Below are positions 25,522-35,503 of a stretch of DNA of 64,000 nucleotides, one piece after another. The notes below the pieces were generated by a model that saw nothing but the letters and a program-made list of their open reading frames with translations, was not told the origin of the DNA and ran no database searches. A program made the translations under genes and the position numbers. This DNA comes from Bdellovibrionales bacterium RIFOXYD12_FULL_39_22 (GTDB lineage Bacteria; Bdellovibrionota; Bacteriovoracia; Bacteriovoracales; Bacteriovoracaceae), in contig MEQL01000049.1 in assembly GCA_001770205.1 (NCBI GenBank), forward strand, positions 19,446 through 83,445. The letters run 5' to 3'. Position 1 is the first letter of the stretch. Every line of letters starts with the position of its first letter.

Positions 25522-26972
25522 AAATTGCCTATAAAAATATTCTCTCGTGCTCCACCACCTCCCTTCATTTTTATCAAGGGACTTTGGCCCTCCCCAAATA
25601 TTTTTCTGGGATATCCACCGACACTCGTTCTTGTCGTGAGGAAGATCTTTTTGTAGCTATTGCTGGAGAAAGTTTTGATGGGTTTGATCATCTTGAAAAA
25701 GTTTTAGAAAATGCTAGCAATAGAATATTGTTGGCCGTCTTTCAATCCAGTGCTAAAAATACCCAGCGGCTACTTTCCTTTCAGGCCAAATACTCTCATA
25801 TAAGTTTTTTGGAAGTCACAAACAGTATAACTTTTTTGCAGGAATTGGCCGGCCATCACCGAGATGATTGGATGGCACATTCAGCACAAAATAGCATTAT
25901 TGGAATAACTGGATCCAATGGGAAAACTACCACCAAAGAGATGGTGGCCCACTTTTTTGAAGCAATCTATCCCAAGAAAGTTTTGGCCACTCGCGGAAAT
26001 TTAAATAATCATATTGGTGTTCCTCTCACTCTTTTACGCCTTACTTCACAACACCAGATTGCCATTATTGAAATGGGATCTAATCACCCCGGAGAAATTG
26101 AGGCCCTTTGTAATATTGCTCGGCCACACTCCGGAATTATAACCAATATTGGTTCGGCACACTTAGAATTTTTTAAAGACGAAGAGGGTGTGTTTTTAGA
26201 AAAAAGCGCCCTATATCGGGCAATTTGGGGCCGGCCAGATCGCAAATTTTTTATTATTCCTCTTGATGATCCCTATCTTTCTCGACTTGCGCCCTTCCCT
26301 GGTGCTTTTTTCTTTGCTGAAAAAGAAGCATCTTCTCTTTCTGATACTCACTCTTTTTGGCAACTACGTTTTACGGCATCTAATTCACTTGTGCTAATTA
26401 ATCGTACACAAAACATTACGATTAATATTAACAATGACGCTGTATCAGAAAAACATAATTTAAAAAATTTAGCAATGGCCTTGCTTTTGGCCTACTGCTA
26501 CTCCCCTAATGCTCTTCGCGAACTTGAATTGGCCGGTAACAATTTTTCTCCACCAAAAAACAACCGCTCGATGTGGGTTACTCCTGATAACAGCAGTGTT
26601 CAGATTTTTTTAGATGCCTATAATGCTAATCCCTCTTCCATGCGTGCCTCTTTGCTATATTTTTGTGAACATGCTAACGCCAACAGTATTGATCTAGGGG
26701 AGTGTGCTTTTATTTTGGGAGATATGAATGAATTGGGAGATAGATGCCAAGAATTTCATGTTGAAATTGGATCTTTGATGGCCCAGCAAAAAATTACTGC
26801 CGCTTTTTTTATTGGCAAATATGCTAAATTCTACCAGCAGGGATTTGGAAATACCGGTAAGGTATTTGAACAAAAAAGCGCTTTTCTTCCTCTTTGGATG
26901 GAAATCAGAAAAAAATATCGCTATGTTTTTATTAAAGGTAGTCGCTCTGTTCAGCTGGAGTCATTGGTTTAA
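25509..26972 (+). CDS. murF: UDP-MurNAc-tripeptide:D-Ala-D-Ala ligase
   Basis: This 487-residue Mur ligase has its ATP loop in GITGSNGKTTTKEM (about 140-153), then RGNLNNHIGVPLTLL, EMGSNHPGEIE, DAYNANPSSM and GDMNELGD, all MurF signatures. The C-terminal FIKGSRS matches the family. It adds D-Ala-D-Ala to complete the UDP-MurNAc pentapeptide. The dcw cluster ends here: mraY, murD, ftsW and murG do not follow. A minus-strand envelope cassette begins 36 nt downstream, tail-to-tail. Confidence 0.96.
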   Translation: MEKLKIAYKNILSCSTTSLHFYQGTLALPKYFSGISTDTRSCREEDLFVAIAGESFDGFDHLEKVLENASNRILLAVFQSSAKNTQRLLSFQAKYSHISFLEVTNSITFLQELAGHHRDDWMAHSAQNSIIGITGSNGKTTTKEMVAHFFEAIYPKKVLATRGNLNNHIGVPLTLLRLTSQHQIAIIEMGSNHPGEIEALCNIARPHSGIITNIGSAHLEFFKDEEGVFLEKSALYRAIWGRPDRKFFIIPLDDPYLSRLAPFPGAFFFAEKEASSLSDTHSFWQLRFTASNSLVLINRTQNITININNDAVSEKHNLKNLAMALLLAYCYSPNALRELELAGNNFSPPKNNRSMWVTPDNSSVQIFLDAYNANPSSMRASLLYFCEHANANSIDLGECAFILGDMNELGDRCQEFHVEIGSLMAQQKITAAFFIGKYAKFYQQGFGNTGKVFEQKSAFLPLWMEIRKKYRYVFIKGSRSVQLESLV

Positions 26973-27008
26973 CGGAGATGGTTTTTTTTATTCGGTGCCG
27001 GCAGCAGT

Positions 27009-27689
27009 CTAAAAGCGATAGGAGAACATTGCTCCGGCACCACTGTCATCATTTCCACTATAAGCAAAGGGGGCCAGGTCTAATTGACTGCCAAAAAAAT
27101 ACTCTTCCGAGTTGTTTTTATTTATGGCCGCATATCCCGCAATTATCACATTAATTCCGCCTAAAAAAAGATAGGTGTTTTTTACTTTCTCCGTCGATTT
27201 ATAAATTAAGGCATTAATGAAATATTGGGTGGCAAGTAGGGACGTGGAATAAAAAATATAAAGTCGCCTTGCTCTGGCCTCTTTGGCCGAAATTTCTAGA
27301 AGATGTTGGGCGATTGATGATTTAGAATAGTTATCAACATTATCATCTGTTAGTAGTTTATAAAAGCTAGCATCAACATCTGGAGAGGTTAGTTTATATA
27401 TCCCTCGTCCTACATTTATGATGCCAATTGTCTGAATTGCTGCATATGATATTTTTGTAAAACTGCTTTCTGAATAGATATATCCAAAATTTCCCACTAA
27501 AAAGGCCATCCCGCCAGAAATAATATTTTCATATTGATTGTACTTAAATGGCCGTTTGGAATTTTGATACTGATTTTCATAGAACAAAATTGCGCGAGAA
27601 TTTGAGTCTGAAGCATTCGCCTGACTATTGCCATATCCTGCCTTTACGGCCAAAAAACATAAAATGATGTAAGCAGATATTTGTTTCAT
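27009..27689 (-). CDS. Cassette gene C, copy 1: envelope protein, unknown
   Basis: This 226-residue protein begins with a signal peptide (about 1-19). It has three or four further hydrophobic segments (NIISGGMAFLVGNFGYIY; ISYAAIQTIGIINVG; STSLLATQYFINALIY; FLGGINVIIAGYAAI). It ends FSYRF, an aromatic terminus like that of outer-membrane proteins. It is a full-length relative of the protein at 45443, sharing YNQYENIISGG and SYAAIQTIGIIN. The start overlaps the stop of gene B by 4 nt. I do not recognise the family. A cleavable signal followed by several hydrophobic segments leaves inner- or outer-membrane placement open. Confidence 0.72.
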   Translation of the reverse strand: MKQISAYIILCFLAVKAGYGNSQANASDSNSRAILFYENQYQNSKRPFKYNQYENIISGGMAFLVGNFGYIYSESSFTKISYAAIQTIGIINVGRGIYKLTSPDVDASFYKLLTDDNVDNYSKSSIAQHLLEISAKEARARRLYIFYSTSLLATQYFINALIYKSTEKVKNTYLFLGGINVIIAGYAAINKNNSEEYFFGSQLDLAPFAYSGNDDSGAGAMFSYRF

Positions 27690-28825
27690 AGAATTATATC
27701 AATCCCGGTGTAGATTGAATGCTCCGTACTTTGCTGTGCCGATCCTAAACATGACTCCCTTGAATAAGTAAGTCCAATGTTTAAATATTGTGAATTAAAT
27801 CGCATACCCCAACTTTGAAAATATTTACCGCTGCTAAATAGAAGTGAAAATAGTCCGATGTTGTAACGCGAACTCATAATGATATGTTCTTGGCCCAATT
27901 CTAAAAAATATCCATAAAATGGAATCTCCAGCGATAAATCAAAAGCACCATAAGTAGTTTTTAAGTTTTTGCCTAATCCCAAAGTTGAGTATGTTTCAAA
28001 CAAAAAATTTGTTTGCATAACCGCGGCCGTTCCAAGATCATTCCTTTGATCGTGGCCATCATTAATTTTACTATTTATGTTTTTGATTTGTAGTGCCAGT
28101 TTTGGAAAAAAAAGTGAGTCGTTATCAACAAAAAAACCAAGATCGGCCGCAACACCATAGATTGTTTTCATTTGAACTAAGTCCTCAGGGGAAGAGAGGG
28201 CCAAGTCAAAAACTGAAAATACAGTGTTTGCAAATCCATGTTCATAATAAAAGATGCTACCCCCTGCCGATAACGAAAACGTATTCGAAAAAATTGTGCT
28301 CTGGCCCAGCTTTCTACCGCTGGTTAGTCGCAAATTTTCATGATTCACTATATATAAGGAAATTTCTGGAAAGGCGGGATTAAACATATATAAATCTGCC
28401 AGCAGATAATATGGCGAATATGCAATTTCAAACATCTTTGCTTTAAAAACAAAATCCGAATTAAAAGAAAAGGTAGTGAAACTACTTGTTTGAAATATTT
28501 TTCTAACCATCTCTTCTGTTATTGGATAAAAAATAAGATTATGGCCATTATCAATGGAATTACCATCCGACTTTCCCGCAAAAATGACCGAAACATCGTC
28601 TTCTTGTGAATATGAAAACAGCGCAGGATTACAACGCGCTGAAAAATTTTCTTTTGCTATAGTCGAACAAGCATTTCCCAGTGCCACCGTCTCAAAATTT
28701 CCGTTGGGGCGTAGCTGATGCGTGACAATTAGTGCTTGTGCCACATTTGCACATAGCACTAAGCTAGCAAAGGTCTTCTTTATATTCCTCAATGATTTTC
28801 TTAATAGCATCTTTTTGTTCTTCAT
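27686..28825 (-). CDS. Cassette gene B, copy 1: predicted outer-membrane beta-barrel
   Basis: This 379-residue protein has a signal peptide (about 1-31, ending NVAQA). The mature start is THQLRPNGNF followed by NACSTIAKENFSARCNPALF. The NPA motif after a small-residue stretch recalls FadL/UPF0164-type barrels. The rest is alternating aromatic strands and ends TGIDIIL. By hand alignment about two thirds of residues are identical to the copy at 46099 over the first 78 mature residues without gaps. It begins inside gene A, with a 62-nt overlap in another frame. Function is unknown; an outer-membrane channel or surface receptor is plausible. Confidence 0.75.
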   Translation of the reverse strand: MKNKKMLLRKSLRNIKKTFASLVLCANVAQALIVTHQLRPNGNFETVALGNACSTIAKENFSARCNPALFSYSQEDDVSVIFAGKSDGNSIDNGHNLIFYPITEEMVRKIFQTSSFTTFSFNSDFVFKAKMFEIAYSPYYLLADLYMFNPAFPEISLYIVNHENLRLTSGRKLGQSTIFSNTFSLSAGGSIFYYEHGFANTVFSVFDLALSSPEDLVQMKTIYGVAADLGFFVDNDSLFFPKLALQIKNINSKINDGHDQRNDLGTAAVMQTNFLFETYSTLGLGKNLKTTYGAFDLSLEIPFYGYFLELGQEHIIMSSRYNIGLFSLLFSSGKYFQSWGMRFNSQYLNIGLTYSRESCLGSAQQSTEHSIYTGIDIIL

Positions 28826-30014
28826 TAAGTTCTTTTGGAGGGTTTAGCATAATACCATCGATATTCCATTCTTTTGAATTATTGTTTTTTGAAACATCAC
28901 TTTCTTTTTTATTTGACGATGCGCTGATAAAATAGTGCATCCCATTTGAAAAGTGGCGATAATTTTTTATAAAACTATCCAATCTAGTATTACAGCCAAC
29001 GTCAAACATATCGTTAATCTGCTCAACATATAAAGCATCCTTCACTGCAGCGGCGGCCAAATATGCGCCCAAAACACTAATCTGTTGCTTCGCATTTTTA
29101 TTTAATCTAGATTTCTTCGGGGCCAGCCCTTTAATTTTTTCTAAAAGATCAATCGATGCATATAGTAGTGCAGTATCTACCGTCTCTAGCGATGGTACTT
29201 GCGCTAGTGTCGGCAATGACTCAAAAACGTTGTATATCAACTTAAATAGATTCACGCGCTCATCTATCTTCAACAGGCCATATTCAATTTCGTCATCCCA
29301 ATTATCTAGCGCATATTTTTTGATTTTTTTCTTTAGCTCTCCTTCGTCTTCTGGAAAGTTTTTTATTTTTGAGTCCATCTCTTTTTCACAATCCACATTC
29401 ATCGCCTCAGCAGACGAGATGTGAGTGCTAACAAATTCATACATCGTCGTTTGCTTAAAAAAAACTGGCGAATCAATCTCGAAATTTGCCCAACACATAT
29501 AATGGTGGCCAGAAGAATCTTCATATTCGTAATCACTGATATAATCAATCTCCACCGTATAACTTATGTTCTGAGGATTCATTGCTTCCACACTCTTTCT
29601 CTTTTGCTCTGAACTTGTAGTTCCGCTTTTCGCATCCTGGCCCAAAAAAAGTCTAGAAAAATACCTTTGCGTCTCGCTAGAATAGGACCGCATCATTTCC
29701 CAATCAACCATGGCCGTCTTAAATAGTTGCATTTTTACAATCGGAAATAGTGAGTAGATATCAACGCCGCCTTTTATCGATAAGGCCTGCGCTTTCAAGT
29801 ATTGTATTTCTAAATTTTCTGGCAAATAAGCAAGCGCCTGGTCTATTAACTTTAGTGCTAATCTGTGGTCTTGTGCATTCAGCGCATTTAAAATTTCTTC
29901 TTCCAGAAGGTCTGCCTTTTGTTTTTTGTCCTGCTGGTTTCCGCATGACGCTATCAATAATAAAATAATTAGCGGAAGTAAGAATGCGCGTAATGGTAAT
30001 TCTTTTTGAAACAT
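28764..30014 (-). CDS. Cassette gene A, copy 1: TPR-like lipoprotein
   Basis: This 416-residue protein starts at the ATG at 30014; a GTG five codons upstream is an alternative. The lipobox LLIASC gives Cys24. Residues about 38-90 form a TPR-like helical pair (ILNALNAQDHRLALKLIDQALAYLPENLEIQYLKAQAL). The rest is mostly helical with a Lys/Glu-rich C-terminus. The segment VDIYSLFPIVKMQLF is nearly invariant in the second copy (47165), so it probably marks the functional core. It is the first gene of the three-gene cassette, presumably anchored in the inner leaflet of the outer membrane. The family is not recognised. Confidence 0.75.
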   Translation of the reverse strand: MFQKELPLRAFLLPLIILLLIASCGNQQDKKQKADLLEEEILNALNAQDHRLALKLIDQALAYLPENLEIQYLKAQALSIKGGVDIYSLFPIVKMQLFKTAMVDWEMMRSYSSETQRYFSRLFLGQDAKSGTTSSEQKRKSVEAMNPQNISYTVEIDYISDYEYEDSSGHHYMCWANFEIDSPVFFKQTTMYEFVSTHISSAEAMNVDCEKEMDSKIKNFPEDEGELKKKIKKYALDNWDDEIEYGLLKIDERVNLFKLIYNVFESLPTLAQVPSLETVDTALLYASIDLLEKIKGLAPKKSRLNKNAKQQISVLGAYLAAAAVKDALYVEQINDMFDVGCNTRLDSFIKNYRHFSNGMHYFISASSNKKESDVSKNNNSKEWNIDGIMLNPPKELNEEQKDAIKKIIEEYKEDLC

Positions 30015-30317
30015 TTTGTGAATATACACAATCTTTTATTTTTTACAAGGTATTTCCTGAAATTACATGCTTTTAAGAGTTTTACTTTTTTAAAAAAACG
30101 ACGGTGAAAAATTGACACGCCCAAGCTAACGATCAAAAAACGTCTAGCATATTCTTGTAAAACTTCCCTAATCAAGCGTACAGAGACGCAAAAGTGACCA
30201 TTTTTTTTACAGAGGTATGTAATTTGGGGTAATAGTCAGTTTTAAAATTGATGAAATTAATAGAAAAGATAAAATCTATTCAATGAGACTGTAACCACTA
30301 ATTATAGGAGCAATCAC
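30015..30317. promoter_or_regulatory. Divergent intergenic region with candidate promoter
   Basis: The gap separates cassette copy 1 (minus) from the secreted protein at 30318 (plus). On the plus strand TTGATG (30248-30253), a 16-nt spacer and TAAAAT (30270-30275) make a fair sigma-70 promoter for the latter. No equivalent is convincing for the cassette. I see no RNA gene. Confidence 0.4.
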
Positions 30318-30764
30318 ATGAAAAAATTAATCTTTATACTAATAACGCTAACCTCATTATCAGCAATGGCCGCGACTGAAGACGCGACAAAAAAAGCAGA
30401 AGTTCCAGAGACTTTTTCTACCTCTTTTTTATTTAAAGATCTTTGGGATTATGGACCGACCCCCTTTGTAAGATTAACAAATGTAAACAATGGACAAGCT
30501 AGCCACCTATATTGCAATCATGACAGTAATATTCCTGATGACTTCATATCTTACTACAATCGGGCCAATCAACCTGTCGCGGTGTTTGAATTTCCTAGCG
30601 AAAAAATCTGTCGCGAATTTTTTGACTGCGCAGCTTATTACTCTGAAGGAAAAGAACTAAAAATTGAAGTTAATCGTCAGACAAAGAAAATAATTAAAAT
30701 AGAGTTGCCAGAAGGATGTAAAAAAGATCTTTGGTCTTCGTTGGAACAAAATGCTGACGGCTAG
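30318..30764 (+). CDS. Small secreted protein, unknown
   Basis: This 148-residue protein has a signal peptide (about 1-18, LSAMAA) and a good ATAGGAG site. The mature part includes four Cys (one in YCNHDS, two near KICREFFDC, one in EGCK), probably forming periplasmic disulfides. No family is recognised. The gene ends 29 nt from the convergent coiled-coil gene. Confidence 0.72.
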   Translation: MKKLIFILITLTSLSAMAATEDATKKAEVPETFSTSFLFKDLWDYGPTPFVRLTNVNNGQASHLYCNHDSNIPDDFISYYNRANQPVAVFEFPSEKICREFFDCAAYYSEGKELKIEVNRQTKKIIKIELPEGCKKDLWSSLEQNADG

Positions 30765-30793
30765 TCGCCAATAATAAGTGACATCGATTGCCG

Positions 30794-32092
30794 CTACATC
30801 ACTCCGATCTCTTTCTCGCGAAATTTTCCCAGTCGCTTGCGAATAAGGGTATCGCGTTCTGCTTGAACTGTTTTATTTTTCGCATCGGTAACAAGCTCTT
30901 CTGTTCGATTATATAGTGCGCTAGTGTCTTGAATATCCTCTTGCAAGTGGCCAATGGAACTGGCTATTGTCTTAAATGCATTTCTCATTTGCACTAGCTC
31001 GTGGGCCAAGCGCTCATTATCTGCCTTGATTTCTTGCGCCTCTTGATACTGCCGTTTAATAATTATACTCTGCTCTTGAGCACTTTGAATAAGCTCATCT
31101 TTATGCTTGATTTCCCCTCGTAGGTTGCGTGAAAAATCTTTTAGCTTATCTAAATCTGTTTCATAAAGAGCAACCTTTCGACTTAATTGCTCATTTTCTT
31201 TTTTTAGTGCTTCGATACTTAAATGGGCCTGCTGAAATTCTCCACGAACTTTCGTAGTTTCTTCTTTACCTTTTTCCACTTCTTCTTTTTGTGCCTGTGC
31301 ATATTTACGGATCTCTTCGATGTAAGCACTTGTTTTATACTCATGCGCCTGCATCGTCCTAATATGTCCCTTTAATTTCTCCACCTCTTCTTTTAATTGA
31401 TTGGCCTCTATTTTATAAATCTGTGTCTGCTCTTTTGCCTGTTTAAAATCAGACTGTGCCTGATCAACATCCTTCTTTTGCTTGGTAATTTCTTCTTGTA
31501 ATTTTTGAATTTCCTGGCGGGCCTTCTCCCCAAAAGTTTTTAACTCGTTAGAGTAACGAATTAATTCCTCTACGTCGCTTTTGTGTTTTGCTTGATTGTG
31601 CTCTTGGGCCTCAACCTTTAACTTTCGTTCTTCTACATCAGCGCGCATATTATCTACGCGCTCTTTGTCTTTTAGAATGTCACCTTTTAAGTTCTCTAGC
31701 TCTTGCATTTTTTCGTTAGCAGAAATAATTAACTGTTCTGCCTTGGCGGTTTGTGCTGCTGCCGCGCTCTGAATACGATCAGCATGGGCCCGTGTCTCTC
31801 GGCCATATTTTCTCAAGGCCTCAATTTCCCGATCAGCATTTTCTAGTTGTTCTGTTAAAGTAGCAATGGCCTTGTTATCTTGCTCTGTGGTTTTCTTTTC
31901 TAGCGCTATTTTATTTTTTAGAAAATCATCGCGTAATAACTCGAGTTGATCTTTGATTTCATCAATTTCAGGTTGTCTGGCCTCCCAGACCGCACGATAT
32001 ATTCCTCGCTTTTTAGCATCCCCTAAAAGGCCGAAGATGGCGCGGTTGTGTGAAATAAGTTCTTCCAAATTTTGGTATATTTTCCGACTCAT
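30794..32092 (-). CDS. Long coiled-coil protein
   Basis: This 432-residue soluble protein starts at the ATG 8 nt after a GGAGG site; that GGAGG itself lies in a longer frame starting at 32107. After about 45 residues (HNRAIFGLLGDAKKRGIYRAVWEARQP) nearly the whole chain is heptad-patterned coiled coil rich in Glu, Lys and Gln, to about residue 415. It has no signal peptide or membrane segment. Such proteins often act as cytoskeletal scaffolds or polar organisers; no specific family is recognised. It lies 131 nt downstream of hutU on the same strand and may have its own promoter. Confidence 0.72.
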   Translation of the reverse strand: MSRKIYQNLEELISHNRAIFGLLGDAKKRGIYRAVWEARQPEIDEIKDQLELLRDDFLKNKIALEKKTTEQDNKAIATLTEQLENADREIEALRKYGRETRAHADRIQSAAAAQTAKAEQLIISANEKMQELENLKGDILKDKERVDNMRADVEERKLKVEAQEHNQAKHKSDVEELIRYSNELKTFGEKARQEIQKLQEEITKQKKDVDQAQSDFKQAKEQTQIYKIEANQLKEEVEKLKGHIRTMQAHEYKTSAYIEEIRKYAQAQKEEVEKGKEETTKVRGEFQQAHLSIEALKKENEQLSRKVALYETDLDKLKDFSRNLRGEIKHKDELIQSAQEQSIIIKRQYQEAQEIKADNERLAHELVQMRNAFKTIASSIGHLQEDIQDTSALYNRTEELVTDAKNKTVQAERDTLIRKRLGKFREKEIGVM

Positions 32093-32223
32093 TTTATTGG
32101 CCTCCATTCCAACACAAGAGATACTGGATATATTATAAACGTTATTGCGTTAAATGCTAGGGCCTAAATTTGCCGACTAAAATGGTAATATTCTTTACTA
32201 AGATTACTCAACTAACGGAAATT

Positions 32224-33909
32224 TTAAGAAAGAGAGGGGAATTTGATGTTCGTTTTTTTGCGCGCCTCAAGTGCTATTTCGTAACCTGCATCAGCGTGTC
32301 TAACGATTCCCATTCCCGAATCAGAGTTTAAAACACGAGATAGGCGCTTGTCCATCTGCTCCGTTCCATCACAAACAATGACCATACCGGCATGTTGCGA
32401 GTAACCCATTCCTACTCCGCCCCCATGATGAAAACTGGCCCAGGATGCTCCGTTCATGGTGTTAATCATAAGATTAAGCAAAGGCCAATCGCTTACTGCA
32501 TCAGAACCATCTCTCATCGCTTCTGTCTCGCGATTAGGAGAGGCCACCGATCCACTATCCAGATGATCTCGGCCAATTACGATAGGTGCTTTAACTTTTT
32601 TATCGCGAACTAATCTATTAAAAAGCAATCCGGCCTTCTCTCGATCACCATATGGGAGCCAGCAGATACGTGCAGGCAGTCCTTGAAAAGTAATCATGCT
32701 ATGTGCCTTGTCGAGCCAATTGATTAGTTTTTTATTTTCTGAAAAAAGCTCTTTTAATGCTTGATCTGTTACATGAATATCCGCAGGGTCTCCGGACAGG
32801 GCCACCCAGCGAAAAGGGCCGGAGCCTTCACAAAAAAGTGGCCGAATATAGGCGGGAGTAAATCCCGGGAAATCAAAAGCATTTTCCACGCCGACTTTCT
32901 GAGCTCCGGCCCGCAAATTATTTCCATAGTCAAAAACATGTGATCCCATCTTTTGCAATTTCAACATAGCTCGAACATGATCACCCATGGTGTTATAGCT
33001 CTCTTGAGTATATTTTTCTGGATTGGTTTGACGCAAGGCCTTGGCCTCTTGCAAGCTCATATTGCGCGGAACATAGCCATTAAGTGGATCGTGAGCAGAA
33101 GTCTGATCTGTAGTTAAGTCAGGAATTATATTTTTTGAAATTATATATTCAAAAAAATCCGCCGCATTTCCTACGGTAGCAATGGAAACTGCCTTACGTT
33201 CTTTTTTTGCCGCTAATGCCATGGCAATGGCCTCATCAAATGATGAGGCCAAGTGATCCAGATATTTTGATTTGAGTCTTTTTTCAATGCGACTTTTATC
33301 TACATCGCAACCCAAAAATACTCCTTCGGCCATTTTTACCGCCAAAGGCTGTGCCCCCCCCATTCCGCCAATCCCGGCAGAGAGAACTAATTTACCGGCC
33401 AGTGAAGATCCTTTTCCATAGTGTTTTTCCGCGGCGGCCATAAAGGTCTCATAGGTTCCCTGTAAAATTCCTTGGCCTCCAATATAGATCCAAGAACCAG
33501 CTGTCATTTGTCCATACATCATCAAATCTTCCGCTTTTAGATGATTGAAGTGATTCCAAGTTGCCCAGTTGGGAACGAGATTGGAATTTGCGATCAAAAC
33601 TCGGGGGCCATAAGGATGACTTGGCATGATGGCCACTGGTTTTCCAGATTGGATTAGCAGTGTTTCATTATCTTCTAAGTTTTTTAAGGCCGAAATAATA
33701 TCGGCCAATGCCTTAAAGTTACGCGCGGCCTGGCCATTTCCTCCATAGACAATCAAGTTGTCTCGGTCTTCCGCTACCTCCGGATGAAGATTATTTAAGA
33801 GGCAGCGTAAAGCGGCCTCTTGATGCCATCCTTTACAGGTAAGTTTTGTACCAGTAGGAGGAAGGGGAATTTCAAATTTTCGATGAAGCTCATTTTTTTT
33901 GTCACTCAT
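32224..33909 (-). CDS. hutU: Urocanate hydratase
   Basis: This 561-residue protein is the usual length. It has [11 protein letters not shown], the NAD-binding [27 protein letters not shown] and the C-terminal [22 protein letters not shown]. The enzyme uses tightly bound NAD+ to convert urocanate to imidazolone propionate, the second step of histidine degradation. Its start overlaps the hutH stop by 4 nt. hutI and later genes are not in the window. Confidence 0.97.
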   Translation of the reverse strand: MSDKKNELHRKFEIPLPPTGTKLTCKGWHQEAALRCLLNNLHPEVAEDRDNLIVYGGNGQAARNFKALADIISALKNLEDNETLLIQSGKPVAIMPSHPYGPRVLIANSNLVPNWATWNHFNHLKAEDLMMYGQMTAGSWIYIGGQGILQGTYETFMAAAEKHYGKGSSLAGKLVLSAGIGGMGGAQPLAVKMAEGVFLGCDVDKSRIEKRLKSKYLDHLASSFDEAIAMALAAKKERKAVSIATVGNAADFFEYIISKNIIPDLTTDQTSAHDPLNGYVPRNMSLQEAKALRQTNPEKYTQESYNTMGDHVRAMLKLQKMGSHVFDYGNNLRAGAQKVGVENAFDFPGFTPAYIRPLFCEGSGPFRWVALSGDPADIHVTDQALKELFSENKKLINWLDKAHSMITFQGLPARICWLPYGDREKAGLLFNRLVRDKKVKAPIVIGRDHLDSGSVASPNRETEAMRDGSDAVSDWPLLNLMINTMNGASWASFHHGGGVGMGYSQHAGMVIVCDGTEQMDKRLSRVLNSDSGMGIVRHADAGYEIALEARKKTNIKFPSLS

Positions 33910-35498
33910 TTTAACTCTCCCACAATAGATTCTACAACATCAACCAGTTCATTACTGTTGATAAGGTTTACAATGTTTTGAATATCTCGATAAAAAACTC
34001 GATCTTCTTCAATGGTGGCAACATGGGTGCGAATGCGTTGATAGACCGCCTCAAGTGCTGGTGAAGTTTTAAGTGGCCGTTGAAATTCCAACGCTTGTGT
34101 ATTGCAAAGAAGTTCAATGGCCAAGACATTTTTTACATTGAACAAAACTTCTAATAATTTACGGCCAGCAGTAACCCCCATAGAAACATGGTCTTCTTTG
34201 TCTGTCGAAGTGGGAATAGAGTCTATAGAAGCTGGGTGACACAAATATTTATTCTCTGAAGCAAGTGCCGCGGCCGTAACATGCGCAATCATTAATCCTG
34301 AATTGAGTCCAGAATTTTTTACCAAAAATGCCGGAAGTTCAGAAAAAACCGGATTCATCATTTTCTCAATGCGCCGTTCACATATATTGGCCACTTCTGA
34401 TAGGCCCATGGCCAAATAATCTAGTGCCAGCGCAACCGCTTCACCATGAAAATTTCCACCAGAGATAACTTCTTTAGTTTTTAATAAAACAAGCGGATTG
34501 TCTGTCACTGAATTCATCTCGCGCTCAACTACTTCCAAAGTGTGCATCAACGTCTGTCGACAAGCACCATGTACTTGGGGAACACAGCGCAAAGAGTAGG
34601 GATCTTGCACCTTGGCACACTTTCGATGGGAATTAATCAGTTTTGATCCGGCCAGGGTTTTATTCAAATTGTAAGTACAAGCAAGTTGGCCAGGATGCGG
34701 TTTTAAATTGGCAATCTCGGGATGATAGGCCTTATCGGTTCCTTTTACGGCATCTAGGGTTAAGGCCGCAGAGATATCTGCTAGCTTATAGAGATTGCGT
34801 GCTTCATGAAGAGCTATTGCTCCAAGTGCACTCATCACAGAAGTTCCATTAATAAGAGCTAGTCCATCTTTGGGGCCGAGCTTGGCCGGCCTCTTTTTGA
34901 TAGACTCGATCGCAAAGTCCGCCCGAATAATCTTCCCCTCCTGCTCTACTTCTCCCTCTCCAATAAGGGCCAAAGCGATGTGAGAAAGAGGTGCCAAATC
35001 TCCAGAAGCACCAACCGAACCTTTTTCAAAAACAACTGGAGTAATTCCATGGTTAATAAAATCAAGAAGCAATTCCACAATCTCCGGATTGATTCCAGAA
35101 AATCCGCGACAAAGACAGTTTGCTCGTAAAAGCATTATTGCACGAACAACTTCTCGGCCAAAAGGACGGCCCACTCCTGTGCAGTGGGAACGAATCAAGT
35201 TAATTTGCAATTTTTCTAAATCCGCAGGCCGTATGTGTTTATTTGAAAGAGCACCAAAGCCAGTATTTATTCCGTATACGGGAGTTGTTCCTCCCGCAAT
35301 ATCTAAAACCACCTGTCGAGATGCGGCCATGACTTTTTTTGCCTGTTCGTCAATTGCCACTTGAATTAAAGAGGCCCGACTAAACGCAATTTTATATACT
35401 GAAGAAACATCTAGTCCTGAGCCATTAATGAAGACAGTCTCTCCACTATTTTTTTTAAAAGTTGTTTTTTTACTGCTCTTTTTTGTAGATGACGCCAT
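33906..35498 (-). CDS. hutH: Histidine ammonia-lyase
   Basis: This 530-residue protein contains the Ala164-Ser165-Gly166 triad ([14 protein letters not shown]), which cyclises into the MIO electrophile. It also has [11 protein letters not shown] and SVTDNPLV, all HutH/PAL family signatures. It deaminates histidine to urocanate. The first 20 residues are Lys/Ser-rich and longer than usual. Only 5 nt separate it from rpe upstream, so the two hut genes sit at the end of an unrelated housekeeping operon. Confidence 0.97.
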   Translation of the reverse strand: MASSTKKSSKKTTFKKNSGETVFINGSGLDVSSVYKIAFSRASLIQVAIDEQAKKVMAASRQVVLDIAGGTTPVYGINTGFGALSNKHIRPADLEKLQINLIRSHCTGVGRPFGREVVRAIMLLRANCLCRGFSGINPEIVELLLDFINHGITPVVFEKGSVGASGDLAPLSHIALALIGEGEVEQEGKIIRADFAIESIKKRPAKLGPKDGLALINGTSVMSALGAIALHEARNLYKLADISAALTLDAVKGTDKAYHPEIANLKPHPGQLACTYNLNKTLAGSKLINSHRKCAKVQDPYSLRCVPQVHGACRQTLMHTLEVVEREMNSVTDNPLVLLKTKEVISGGNFHGEAVALALDYLAMGLSEVANICERRIEKMMNPVFSELPAFLVKNSGLNSGLMIAHVTAAALASENKYLCHPASIDSIPTSTDKEDHVSMGVTAGRKLLEVLFNVKNVLAIELLCNTQALEFQRPLKTSPALEAVYQRIRTHVATIEEDRVFYRDIQNIVNLINSNELVDVVESIVGELK

Positions 35499-35503
35499 AA
35501 CAA

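Noticed and set aside
26973..27008. Search for a terminator between murF and the cassette
   Set aside because: A T-run (GGTTTTTTTTA) is present but no stem precedes it on the plus strand.
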